Part shown: positions 32,840 to 42,990 of the stretch, one piece after another | Numbering within the stretch: position 1 is the stretch's first letter | How the letters are laid out: each line of letters begins with the position of its first letter | Translations under genes and position numbers: made by a program | The notes under the pieces: generated by a model | What the model was told of the DNA's origin: nothing | Database searches by the model: none | Seen by the model: only the letters and a program-made list of their open reading frames with translations | NCBI GenBank assembly: GCA_025617745.1 | Contig: CM046870.1 | Coordinates: 22,673,501 to 22,737,500, forward strand | Source of the DNA: Heliocidaris erythrogramma | Taxonomy: Eukaryota > Echinodermata > Echinoidea > Camarodonta > Echinometridae | DNA length: 64,000 nucleotides | Reading direction: 5' to 3'

Positions 32840-34017
32840 AACGATGATGAGCAAAATAAAGTAGGACCTTCTGGCAAATTTTTTAGGGTTCACTTGACAC
32901 TTGGCCCAGGAGACAAACAGCCCACGAGAAGGACATTTTCGATCTTTCCTTATGTATTCACTTTTTTTGTCGATCTCGTGGCTTGTCGGTCTCTTGCACC
33001 TATTGGATCTTTCTTTTTAATTCCCCACCCCCTATTTTTTTTGTCATGAAATTTCGGTCTAGTGGGCTGTCGGTCTTGTGAACCTTTTGTAAATGTCGGT
33101 TTTTGAGGGCTGTCGGTCTACTATGATGGGTTTTGATGACCAAGGTTCAATTGTTAAAATATTTAAACGCTCAAATATAAAAATTGAGCAATAATTACGA
33201 ATTGCTTGTGTTAACGATTAACAACCACAATGACGGCCTTTAGTCTCTCCGTCGATCATGCAAACTCCATGTAAAACATTAAATATCCCAAAAGTGGTAA
33301 CATATTGACACTACCCCCTTGCTACAAACATGAATGAAAATAATGTTAGGCACTGTACACGACATGTTTGAAATCTAGGTGCTATTGCTAAAAAGATGTA
33401 GAAACAAAAAGATGAAAATGTTAATCATTTTATTTGTAAATTTCTTATATAATGTAGTTTCTTAATATCAGTTGCGTAGCGTAGGTAAAGGCATTGAAGG
33501 GGCACTGTCATCATGGAGGGGGGGGGGGGTGGGCGGGGGGCAATGGTCGTGCTAGCAGGATGAAATGCGTACATGATTACAATGCCATTGCATAGGGATG
33601 GTGTGTGGAAGGGGGTCATGTCGTCTTCTTTTCATGTTTCTCTTCCCTTCGCCCCTTCTTCCAATGTCATTTTCTTTTTTCTTTTCTTTCTTTAGACTTT
33701 ACCCCAGTTTTTGTCGTCTCGCAATGGGGGGGGGGGGGGGGCGCACTGCACCATTATGTTCAATCCATGTACAAGAGAGGCCTTTTGGAGAAGTAGAAAA
33801 AACTGCAAGAACTGTAGAATATATCCGAAATTCCAAAACAATACGCACATATGCACATGGAATACACATTCCTTTCACATCGCACTCCCCGCTCCCAATC
33901 TTGCTCTTTCTTTCCCTTTCTTTTGTTTTCTTCAATTTATTCGCTGTTCGATTGGGGGAACGTGCCCTGAGCCCCCTGTAGCTGCAACAGTGGCCACACT
34001 GGTTATAGGTCGCGCGA
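32840..34017. other. Intronic sequence without recognisable gene
   Basis: AT-rich intron sequence with G tracts at about 33,519 and 33,727 and pyrimidine-rich runs at 33,620-33,720. Repeated GTCGGTCT/GACCGACA words occur at 32,900-33,125. Several frames of 60-150 codons are low complexity. I see no domain. Confidence 0.6.
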
Positions 34018-34268
34018 CACGTGCTCCAGGGACAAATGCTCTGCGGTCAATTTCCTGCACTAACCAAACTTCCAACTTCAACCCTGGACACAACGCTATA
34101 CCTAACCCTTACCCTAGACCTAACCTAACATTCAATTGCTACCCTAAACCTATAACTCTATATCTCTGACGAAATAAGCCCGGAGCCCGGAGCAATTGTC
34201 GCTGGAGAAAATGTCGGATTACAGACACTGACATCACTCTCACCTGCGTCGACTGCGTCGTTGATTCC
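34018..34268 (-). pseudogene. 3' half of a duplicated SLC6 TM7 exon with flanking intron
   Basis: Bases 34,244-34,268 match the last 25 nt of the functional exon (23 identities) with the donor GTGAGAGTGATGTCAGTGTC preserved. The downstream intron through 34,018 matches 36,818-37,015, including the small MITE. The 5' half of this copy is at 36,558-36,622, about 2.3 kb away, so this duplicate cannot be spliced as a unit. Confidence 0.8.
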
Positions 34269-34719
34269 AAATTCTAAAATGAACCTAAATTGTGTTCAAG
34301 GTAAAAATGGTTTGCGGGCACACCTAAAAAGGCCTAGAGGCCTGCAGGCAAGGTAGCCCATGTAGAGTAAAGTTGAAGCTTTAAAAAAGGAGAAAAAAGA
34401 ACATAATTATACGGTTGAAGCATTGAACTAATATAGAAAAAAAAAATGTTTTCATTTCGGGAAGCTGTCGCAAAAGGAAGTTTACCAGAGTATATGCTCC
34501 CATGATAAGTAAAAAGTAGAAATAAATTAAATTGAAATAGAGTCCTAAAATATGAAGTGGCAGAAATCCCCCTTTTTTATTATTTACATTTAACAGTTAC
34601 ATGTTCCTCCCCTTCACCGCGTCTCATCGAATTAAGAATTAAGTTCAAGAAACAGTCCCCTCCAAAAAATCATAAATCCGACTCCCTGGAGCCGAATTTT
34701 CACAAATAAGAGGCAGAAA

Positions 34720-34760
<41 letters not shown>

Positions 34761-35985
34761 GTCGTCTCATTCAGACCTGTATATTATTCGCGTAAATCAC
34801 TTGCTGAATTAAAAAGCAGATTGAAGTAGGGGCAGATTTTGATACCCTAAACAGGGAAACCCGTCTATCCCCTATTTTTATACCATTAACGGCGCTTTTA
34901 TATCTTGCTTGGTATTTTACATCCTATTTAGGCCTACATCATCGACTTCTTTTTAGCCAAAACGGAACCGTAAAAGAAATTTAACCTAATTTGGAACACA
35001 TTACCGAACTATCCCCCCCCCCTCCTTCCGCGGATCTTCTTATCAGTCTCAGAATTTGATACCCTTTTCGTGATTTTTGCTTTTGTTGATACTCTATATG
35101 GTTGGGGTTAGGGTTTAGAGTTTATGGTTATAGGGTTTCAGGTTTACGTACGCACACTTGGGTGGCTGTCGCATAAGTCATTCCTATTAACAACTAAATT
35201 GACATGAATGGGGAAAATGGCCTTCATACCGTTGGAAACATGTTATTGTATACCGCCTCAAATATATTGTTCATTCCCTTATGACAGACTAAACCGATCT
35301 GTAGACATCATTCGGGGGAGGGGAGGTGTAGGAGATCACGTCACTTAGGAATATCGGTTTCCACGGTGTAAGGAGCCCCTCCCCCACAACCAGGATATTA
35401 CTCCCGTCTCGCGCTGGGGGTGACGGGAGGGTAGTAGGGAAAAGTCAATCCGTCAGTCCTCCCAAGACCCATATAAGGGGGCCATAATCCCCCTGAAAAG
35501 AAAATGACAATAAATTTTTCCCCTCATTTTTGCATCCTTTACAAGGGACGCACCGCTAATAATTATACACGTTATGTTTTCATGGCCTTAATTTATCTGA
35601 GTATTAAAGCACAGAAACATGGCAAGATCAAATCGCTACCTCTAGGTCTATGCATGGATATTCTACTCGAACATAATTAATCCATATCATTTGGTCTTCA
35701 TCAAGATGAAAATGTATTTTCTTCAGAACTCATGCGAGCTTTGGATGAATAACACATCACATGTTGTAAATACTTCTTGGTAAAAAATTAACCTATAGAC
35801 TACGGGAACCGGGTGGCTCCTGTATTAAGACTATGAGAGTTAAATAATTCAGTAGTCAACGGGTTAATTAACTTTACCCGACTCTTTTTTTTATTCACTT
35901 GATTGTGACAAATATACGGTACGGTGATTAATTATAAAAACAGCTAGCGCTCGTGGATGTCCACGGGCTGCTTCTGTTAGTATAA
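34269..35985. other. Insertion splitting the duplicated exon; no gene seen
   Basis: It contains a 40-base G tract (34,720-34,759), inverted GCTGTCGCA motifs near 34,465 and 35,168, a degenerate GGTTAGGG stretch near 35,105 and AT-rich sequence. No coding domain except the LINE scrap at 36,000-36,180. Confidence 0.55.
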
Positions 35986-35999
35986 CTACTTTGCTAAAG

Positions 36000-36185
36000 C
36001 ATATGTTGCCAGACATTACTGTTCCTCTGTTACAAAGAACATATCTTTATCCTAGGTTATATAGTGCCAAACCAAATGAAAATAGCAAAGTCGTCCCAAT
36101 ATTAAAAAAGGGTATACCATCAGATCACTGTAAGTACTATCGTCCTATTTCAATACTAACAACTTTTTTTTCTAAGATGAGATGC
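36000..36185 (+). pseudogene. LINE reverse transcriptase fragment
   Basis: The frame reads SKVVPILKKGIPSDHCKYY then RPISILTTFFSKM, the RT fingers signature xxVxPIxKKGxxxxxxNYRPISxLxxxSK of Jockey/CR1-group LINEs. Flanking RT motifs are not visible, so only a scrap remains. Confidence 0.75.
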
Positions 36186-36557
36186 CAGTTTTCCGGATGT
36201 TTTCATTGCTAAAAGGATTCCGGGAAAAAAATCAATTTATTGTAAAATCTGAAATCTCCCCCCCCCCCCCCCCCCAATCATGATTACCGATCGTGTTTCA
36301 TTCGTCACGGAGTTCGCCATTTCTATCCATGGGGATCGCCATTTTGATCGCAAACAGAAAATTATTAGCATTTTGCGCAACATGCAAACAAGTTACGTAG
36401 ATAACCCACAACTACCATATCTTGTCTATGTGGACTGTTTGCGCTTACATGCACAGTAAATACGAAGCATGCTTGTGAGCATAAACAGTGTACAGTGACA
36501 AGATAGGTACTTTGCAGCGAGTCCATGATAAGCATAATGGCAGTGCACGATTGTGCG

Positions 36558-36622
36558 TACACGATGAAGCCACCACACAAATGCTCGTCATCAAATTCAA
36601 ACAGGCTACGCTCATGCTATCC
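36558..36622 (-). pseudogene. 5' half of the duplicated SLC6 TM7 exon
   Basis: The acceptor TTGTTTTAG is preserved, followed by DSMSVACLNLMTSI, which parallels DSMIVAFLNLLTSI in the functional exon. A 2-nt gain then shifts the frame and similarity ends near 36,558. The upstream intron 36,623-36,795 matches 37,141-37,302. Confidence 0.85.
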
Positions 36623-36818
36623 CTAAAACAACCAAGCAAAATCGATGCCACATTTAGCCTTAAAACATTTGTTGATGACATAACAGGAATAAAACGAAAC
36701 GAATTTAATTATCATTAAACATAATTATAAAGGTTCATTAATGTTATATTTTTTTACATATTATTAAATGCATCAGTATAATTGATATTATTCACTGATT
36801 TACGGTTATACGACAATG

Positions 36819-36979
36819 CTCCGGCGACAATTGCTCTGCGGTCAATTTCCTATACTAACCAAACTTCAGCCCTGGACCCAACACTATACCTAATCCTAAC
36901 TCTATAACCTAAAAGTTGCTACCCTTAACCTGATCCTATATCTTTGACGAAATAAAGCCCGGAGCAATTGTCGCCTGAG
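36819..36979. mobile_element. 160-bp MITE inside the duplicated segment
   Basis: The termini CTCCGGCGACAATTGCTC and GAGCAATTGTCGCCTGAG are inverted (17 of 18). The same element is in the other duplicate (34,019-34,207), so it was there before the duplication. Another partial copy starts at 63,442. Confidence 0.8.
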
Positions 36980-37015
36980 AAAATGTCGGATCACAGACAC
37001 TGACATCACTCTCAC

Positions 37016-37140
37016 CTGCGTCGACTGCATCGTTCATTCCGATATTTTCACTGAGCGCTACGAATCCGATGAATGTAAACACGATGAGGCCACCATAAAT
37101 ACTCGTCAGCAAATTCAAAAAGGCAACGATCATGCTATCC
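37016..37140 (-). CDS. SLC6 transporter exon: TM7
   Basis: The acceptor CTGTTTTTAG precedes G, joining AG of the previous exon to give Arg. The peptide DSMIVAFLNLLTSIYGGLIV, then FTFIGFVALSENIGMNDAVDA, matches RDAxxxxxxNxxTSxxxGFVxFxxxGFMA. The conserved Asn and Thr-Ser positions used for sodium and chloride binding in TM7 are present. The donor is CAG|GTGAGA at 37,016. A broken tandem duplicate lies on its left. Confidence 0.95.
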
Positions 37141-37339
37141 CTAAAAACAGCCAAGCAAAATCAAGGCCACATTTTCGTCTTTCGATGACATAACAGGAAT
37201 AAAACGATACGAACTGAATTATCATTAAACATATAAAGGTTCATTAATGTTATATTTTTACATATTATTAAATGCATCAAGTATAATTGATATATTCACA
37301 GTATATTCTACCTTATCCCGAAATATGTATAAATATATT

Positions 37340-37670
37340 ATATATATAATTGTAAGGAAATAACATATACAACAGCTTTGGCAACTCTCGAGGAAATAAG
37401 TATGATTGTGAGAAATGAGAATAAAGTATCAAAGTTCCCCAGAGCTGTCCTCCCTTTTTGCCTCAGCTGGATCCAAGCGAATACTTTGAGATACATGTAT
37501 ACATTAGAATTATATTATAAACAATTGTAAGGAAACATATACAACAGCTTTGGCAACTCTCGTGGAAATAAGAATTGTGAGAAATGAAAATGAGAGAATA
37601 ATGGTTGCGAAGTTTAAATCCAATTTCCCCAGAGCTGTCCTCCCTTTTTGAAATTTTTGCAAAGGTTGAA
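37340..37670. repeat. Direct duplication, ~165-bp period
   Basis: ACAGCTTTGGCAACTCTCG and CCCCAGAGCTGTCCTCCC occur in the same order twice, near 37,370-37,460 and 37,535-37,650. The second copy leads into an inverted tRNA-like SINE head. Confidence 0.85.
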
Positions 37671-37675
37671 AAAAT

Positions 37676-37830
37676 GTCTCCGCCGGGAATCGGACCCGGC
37701 TCAGAACGCCAATGCCTTATTTGTCAATCTGTCGGTCAATTCAATCTGATGTCGCCGAAATCACTGGCCCGTCTCAGTGGTCTAGTGGTTAAGGCATTGG
37801 CGTTAACGCCAACGACCCGGGTTGTTTATA
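37676..37830. repeat. Two tRNA-derived SINE heads, head-to-head
   Basis: A minus-strand head (37,676-37,719; GTCTCCGCCGGGAATCGG) faces a plus-strand head (37,771-37,826; GTCTCAGTGGTCTAGTGG). Both derive from the same tRNA-like sequence as 38,325-38,395. Confidence 0.75.
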
Positions 37831-38324
37831 ATAATATTATTCTAATGGTATACATTTATCTCAAAGCATTCGCTTGGATCCAGCCGAGGCATGCGGCTTG
37901 TCTTTGTTCAAAACTCACCTGCCCCGACAAAGGAATTAATTAATAAGGTTGAAGATTTGTCAATTTGTCGGTCAGTTGAATCTGGTGTCGCCGAAATAAG
38001 CCAGTTCGGGGTTAGCGCATGGTACAAATGACCCCTAATATCCACAGATATTTTAGACATGGAGGGTCCCTTTATGTGCACTTCAGAAAAATAACACTGG
38101 GAGTGATAGAGGTGCCTCATGAATAGCTTTTGTTTCCCCCTTTAAAAAGAATACTTCCACCTGGATATCATGGAATGCACCATTAGTGCATAATTGAATA
38201 ATGATTACATGACATTCATGAGCACATATCGAATATTAGTGTCAGTGGGTTTTAGAATTTGGTACAGATGACCTTTATCTGCTCATGCTCAGATTGCATC
38301 TCCGAAGTGGCTTATCACTGGCCC

Positions 38325-38470
38325 GTCTCCGTGGTCTAGTGGTTAAGGCATTAGCGTTCTAATCCAACGACTCGGGTTCGATTCCCGGCAGAGACATTTT
38401 TTCCAACCTTTGCAAAATTTCAAAAAAGGGACAGCTCTGGGGAACTTTGATTTAAGCTATGCAGTCATTA
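38325..38470 (+). repeat. tRNA-derived SINE, best preserved copy
   Basis: A 71-nt tRNA-like head has A box TGGTCTAGTGG and B box GGTTCGATTCC. Acceptor ends GTCTCCG/CAGAGAC pair at six of seven positions. The anticodon arm is wrong (ATTAG CGTT CTAAT gives a four-base loop), so it is not a functional tRNA. The body TTTTTTCCAACCTTTGCAAA, then GACAGCTCTGGGGAAC, is shared with 37,431-37,675 in inverted orientation. Confidence 0.75.
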
Positions 38471-38544
38471 CTCATTTTCATTTCTCACAATTATATATAT
38501 ATATATATATAAATCCCGGATCCGACCCTGATTATTGTACCAAC

Positions 38545-38648
38545 CTATAGAAATTGTAGTGGAATCTGTTGTAGCTTCCGAGGGTCGTGAAAGCACCGAG
38601 TCCAACGGAGAAGGAGTAAAATGCTTCCATTCCAGCACTTAGCCATAC
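38545..38648 (-). CDS. SLC6 transporter exon: TM6
   Basis: The acceptor GTTCCCCATAG is followed by VWLSAGMEAFYSFSVGLGAF, then TTLGSYNRFHYNFY. It matches VWxDAxxQIFFSLGxGFGxLxxxxSYNxFxxNCYR, the half-unwound TM6 that coordinates substrate, sodium and chloride. The Ser of the family FFS motif is conserved, while the usual SLG is SFS-V here. The donor is AG|GTTGGT at 38,545/38,544, phase 2. The upstream intron is about 23.9 kb. Confidence 0.95.
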
Positions 38649-38769
38649 CTATGGGGAACAATGAAAATATGTTGTCATGTAACGTAAAGCTGGAAATATA
38701 ATGACATTGCATAAGAGAAGTAGAGAGAGACGGTGAAATGGAGAGAGAAGGAGAAATAGAGTAGTAGTA

Positions 38770-39215
38770 TATATTCTCTTCAATCATTCCTTCATAACTG
38801 CAATGACTCAACAATACACCAATTATCGATTAATGGATAAGCCCGTCAGACTGACCGAGCCGGTTTATTTGGAGTTTCTTCAACATACTGTTCGAGTTTC
38901 CTTCAAAATACAATTTCAAATACCTTACGAAATCTATTTACCAACTCAAACTGTTTTATACCTTTCTGAACATTCCTTTCTTTCAAAATACAATCACATT
39001 CACCTGCCAAAGTTATTCAAATCATCCCGCCTGGCAGGATCGTGGCGTCTCGCCACTCTGCTCTTACGCAATCATTAAAAGAATCCGCATATACAACATT
39101 TTCCTGCTATACGATGTACCGCAGAAAATACAAGTATATTCTCTTCAATCATTCCTTCATAACTGCAATGACTCAACAATACACCAATTATATCGATCAA
39201 TGGATAAGCCCGACT
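38770..39215. repeat. Direct repeat pair, ~363-bp period, shared with 59,838-60,000
   Basis: TCATTCCTTCATAACTGCAA and ACTCAACAATACACCAATTA occur near 38,785 and again near 39,148. The middle part (about 38,950-39,130; GATCGTGGCGTCTCGCCACT) recurs at 59,925. Confidence 0.85.
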
Positions 39216-39532
39216 AACCTAGACGTAAAAAAGAACGGCAGAGTTTCATGTTGTTTAACGCTTTAAACAAAATGACTTAAAATATTCAAATAGCTTCAAG
39301 TCCTTTATAACATATCGAACTGATTTTTGATTTTATTTTAACAGTTCGGTGGGCTTGTCTCGAATGGGTGGGTTGCGGGAGCGGGATGGGAGCGGGAACG
39401 GGCACACCCTTTCGAGACAAGCTCCCCCCGGTTATCTCGAATGGACGCGTTCCCAGCGAGAAGTTCAATGAACGCGCCACTTCGAGACAACCGGGGGGGG
39501 GGGGGGGGGGGGGGGGCTTTCCTCGTGTCTAA

Positions 39533-40224
39533 GACCGCGTTTACACAGAGTGAACTTGAGTTCAAATTCGACAGCGAATTCAATTGCGACCTTGGATTAG
39601 CATAAATTATTTTCGGTGGGCTGTTTACACCAAGCGTTGGACGAACTCGAATTCAGAAGGAAAGTGAATTCGACTTGATTACGCCCTCGCTTGGTGGGAA
39701 TATCGTGATAATCAACTTCCGGTTAAATTTGTGTAAACCCCGCGAGTGAGTTCAAAATGGCGGTAGCGAGTATTGTAAGCGCAGCCATTTTGATCTGGTT
39801 TTGTATGATTTTACGTCAGAATTACAAAATTATGAACGAATATTTTGCAGATATGATGAGCGCGTGGTGGATTGAATCAAGCCAGTTCGGTGAATGTGTC
39901 GCCGTTCGTTGTGGTTCACTTGTTGAATGACGCTTGTTTTAGTGACGCGACGTTTAGCGTTGCTTAGCAATACCGGAAGTGACGTATGACGGCGTCACTA
40001 GCTGGATATTTGCTAGTCGACTTTCAATTACGTGTCGTTCACACTGCAATAGCGAATTTAAATTCGATAATAGTCGAGTTTGAATTCGATAAAAGTTGCT
40101 CTGGGTCGTCATTCGAATTCGAGTTTTGAACTCGAGTTCTAATTGCGACTACCCTGTTTACACACAAATGAACTCGAGTTCAAATTCGACTAAAGTCGAG
40201 TTCAGTCTCTGTGTAAACGGGGTC
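39533..40224. mobile_element. Nested PIF/Harbinger-like MITE, 692 bp
   Basis: The ends GACCGCGTTTACACAGAG and the complement of GACCCCGTTTACACAGAG are flanked by TAA (39,530-39,532 and 40,225-40,227). The host foldback sequence continues TAAGATGTAGAAAATAT. Interior motifs AACTCGAGTTCAAATTCG recur in both orientations. A 3-bp TAA duplication fits PIF/Harbinger. Confidence 0.8.
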
Positions 40225-40636
40225 TAAGATGTAGAAAATATAATAAAACAGTATCTAAAAACAGCTTTTGACAAGGAAATCATTATTTGTGCAAAATAAA
40301 TAGGAGAATTGAATAATTATGCATTAAAACACACGGGGACGAAAGGGCATCGGAGTCTCTGTTTTTAGATACTGTTTTATTATATTTTCTACATCTTAGA
40401 CAAAAGAAAAACGAAAGAACCAGCAAGAGTACATTTTTCAAAAATTTCTAAAACGTCTGTTACAAAAGTTTACTCAACACACCCAATCGAGAAAGCCCCC
40501 CCCCCCCCCGGGTTGTCTCGAAGTGGCGCCTTCATTGAACTTCTCGCTGGGAACGCGTCCATTCGAGATAACCGGGGGGGGGGGGGGGGGGCTTGTCTCG
40601 AAAGGGTGTGCCCTTTCCCGCTCCCATCCCGCCCTT

Positions 40637-42508
40637 GTAAAAAAAAAAAATTGTTATACAGCGGTTTTGGTTGTAAAACCCTGGTTTTAAACCACGGTAA
40701 AACCACGGTAAAACCATGATTTTAACAAGGTAAATTGGAACGGACATACCATGGATTTACCGTGGTTTTACCGTGGTTTAAAACCAGGGTTTTACAACCA
40801 AAACCGCTGTATAACAATCAAAACCACGGTATCACAATCAAAACCACGGTATCACCATGGTTTTACAATCAAATCCACGGTAGAACCATGGCTTTACAGC
40901 CAATTCCATGGTGAAACAATGGTTTTTTAACCATGGTAAAACCGTGGATTCTATAACCATGGTCTATAACCATGGTTTTTTTAACTTTTAAACCCTTTTT
41001 TGCTCTGATTGCAAAACCATAGATGGTTATTGGTCCATTGTAAAACCATGGTTTATCCATCGTTATGACGGTAAAACCAGAAAGAAATTTCTACAAGTCC
41101 AATCACTTAGACCCAGTGAAAAGTAGTATAACCAGTTTAACTATTTGACCTTGGTATGTTACAAGATATGAAACTCTTGTACTAGTAATCTACCAGTGGC
41201 AATAGCAACAAAGTTACTCTGGTATGTCTGCAATACTTCCAAAGTGCAATGGAATTTTGAAGACTTTGCATATTTTGAAGTGTGAGGGAATCGTCCATAT
41301 ATATGTATTGAATGAACATATTTTAGTTCCTGGTTAGTTTTTTTTCCTTAAATACTGTTTAATTACCTGTAATTGATACTAGTGAATGAACTGTTCTATA
41401 GTAATCGTTTGTTGACCCATCTTTGTATTTGATAAACGTTTTGGTGTACTCTAAATCATCAACAATGAAGAAATGTACTGCAAATTTTAATAAATAATAT
41501 GAAAACGTGAATACACAAGCACCCAGTATTTAATATGCAAATTAAGTGGTTTCTATTGGTTTTACAATCAAATCCACGGTATAACCATGGTTATACAACC
41601 AAACCCATTGTATAACCATGGTTTTACAGCCAAACCAACGGTAGAACCATGGTATAACCATGGATTTTACAATCATCAAAACCACGGTATCACCACGGTT
41701 TTACAATCAAATCCACGGTAGAACCATGGTATAATAATGGATTAACAACCAAAACTACGGTATAACCATGCTTTTACAGCCAAAATCATGGTGAAACCAT
41801 GGTTTAACCATGGTTTTTTAACCATGGTAACCGTGGATTAACCATGGTCTATAACGGCTATAACCACGGTTTTTTTTTTAACCATAGTAAAACCATTCAT
41901 GGTTATTTTAACCATGGTAATAACGTGGTATAACCATGTATTTTACAATCATCAAAACCACGGTATCACCATAATCAATCAAAACCACGGTATCACCACG
42001 GTTTTACAATCAAATCCACGGTAGAACCATGGCTTTTACAATCAAAACTCAAAACCACGGTATCACCATAATCAAAACCACGGTATCAAAATCACTGGTA
42101 TCACTATGGTTTTACAATCCAATCCATGGTAGAACCATGGTATAATAATGGATTTACAACCAAAACTATGGTACAACCATGCTTTTACAGCCAAAATAAT
42201 GGTGAAACCATGGTTTAACCCTGGTTCTATAACAATGGTAAAACCATGGTTTATCCATGGTAATTTAACCATGGTTTTTTAACCATGGTAAAACCGTGGC
42301 TTTTTAACCATGGTAAAACCGTGGCTTAACCATGGTTCTATAACCATGGTTATTTAACCATGGTAAAACCATGGTTTTACCATGGATTTGATGGCAAAAC
42401 CATGGATGGTTATTGGTCCATTGTAAAACCATGGTTTTCCATGGTTATGATGGTAAAACCATGGTTATACCATGGCTATGACAGTAAAACCATGGTTATT
42501 TTTTACAA
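40637..42508. mobile_element. Nested element made of palindromic CCATGGTTTTAC satellite
   Basis: Short inverted ends CCTTGTAAAA and TTTTACAAGG bracket about 1.87 kb built from degenerate copies of AACCATGGTTTTACAA and AAAACCACGGTATAACC. The copies are near-palindromic (CCATGG centres). The CCATGG/CCACGG units change orientation along the array. A run of unique DNA (about 41,090-41,550) interrupts it. The flanking foldback sequence GCTCCCATCCCGC appears on both sides, consistent with a target duplication or repeat slippage. Confidence 0.75.
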
Positions 42509-42555
42509 GGGCGCTCCCATCCCGCTCCCCGCTACCCACCCATTCGAGACAAGCC

Positions 42556-42990
42556 TCCACACAAGACACCAACTTACAATAATCAAAAGTATCGTATTGT
42601 AATCTAAGTAAAAGTTAAGAAAATGGAGTTTTTACCTAGCAGAGTTTTCTTTAATAATTGTGATCTCGGGAAAGCTCGCGGCTCGGGACTTCCCCTTTTC
42701 GTCACTATGAAGTGCTGATCATACTGTACTAATGTTAATTAACAAAAAAATCTGATGGACGTTCTTAAAGTGATTTGGTAACTTTGTAGAGGCTTGATAA
42801 AATCTGAGCTGCCTGGCCTTACATGCTATCAGTGTATGTAATATGGTGTAAAAATGAAGCCCAGGGGGGAAAAAGCACTTCAAAATCATATTAATTCATA
42901 TCCTTCACAAAAGTAAACATATGCAAGTGACCGGAAATGCCAGACTCATTTTACCCCATAGACTCAGTGTTAGACTAAAGCGTATGGCCA
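42556..42990. other. Spacer between the two foldback units
   Basis: This 435-bp AT-rich stretch has no inverted ends of its own and no coding signature. It may be genomic DNA captured between two foldback copies. Confidence 0.6.

Noticed and set aside
38325..38395. Functional tRNA gene
   Set aside because: The acceptor nearly pairs and A/B boxes are good, but the anticodon arm has a four-base loop and sister copies are in SINEs.
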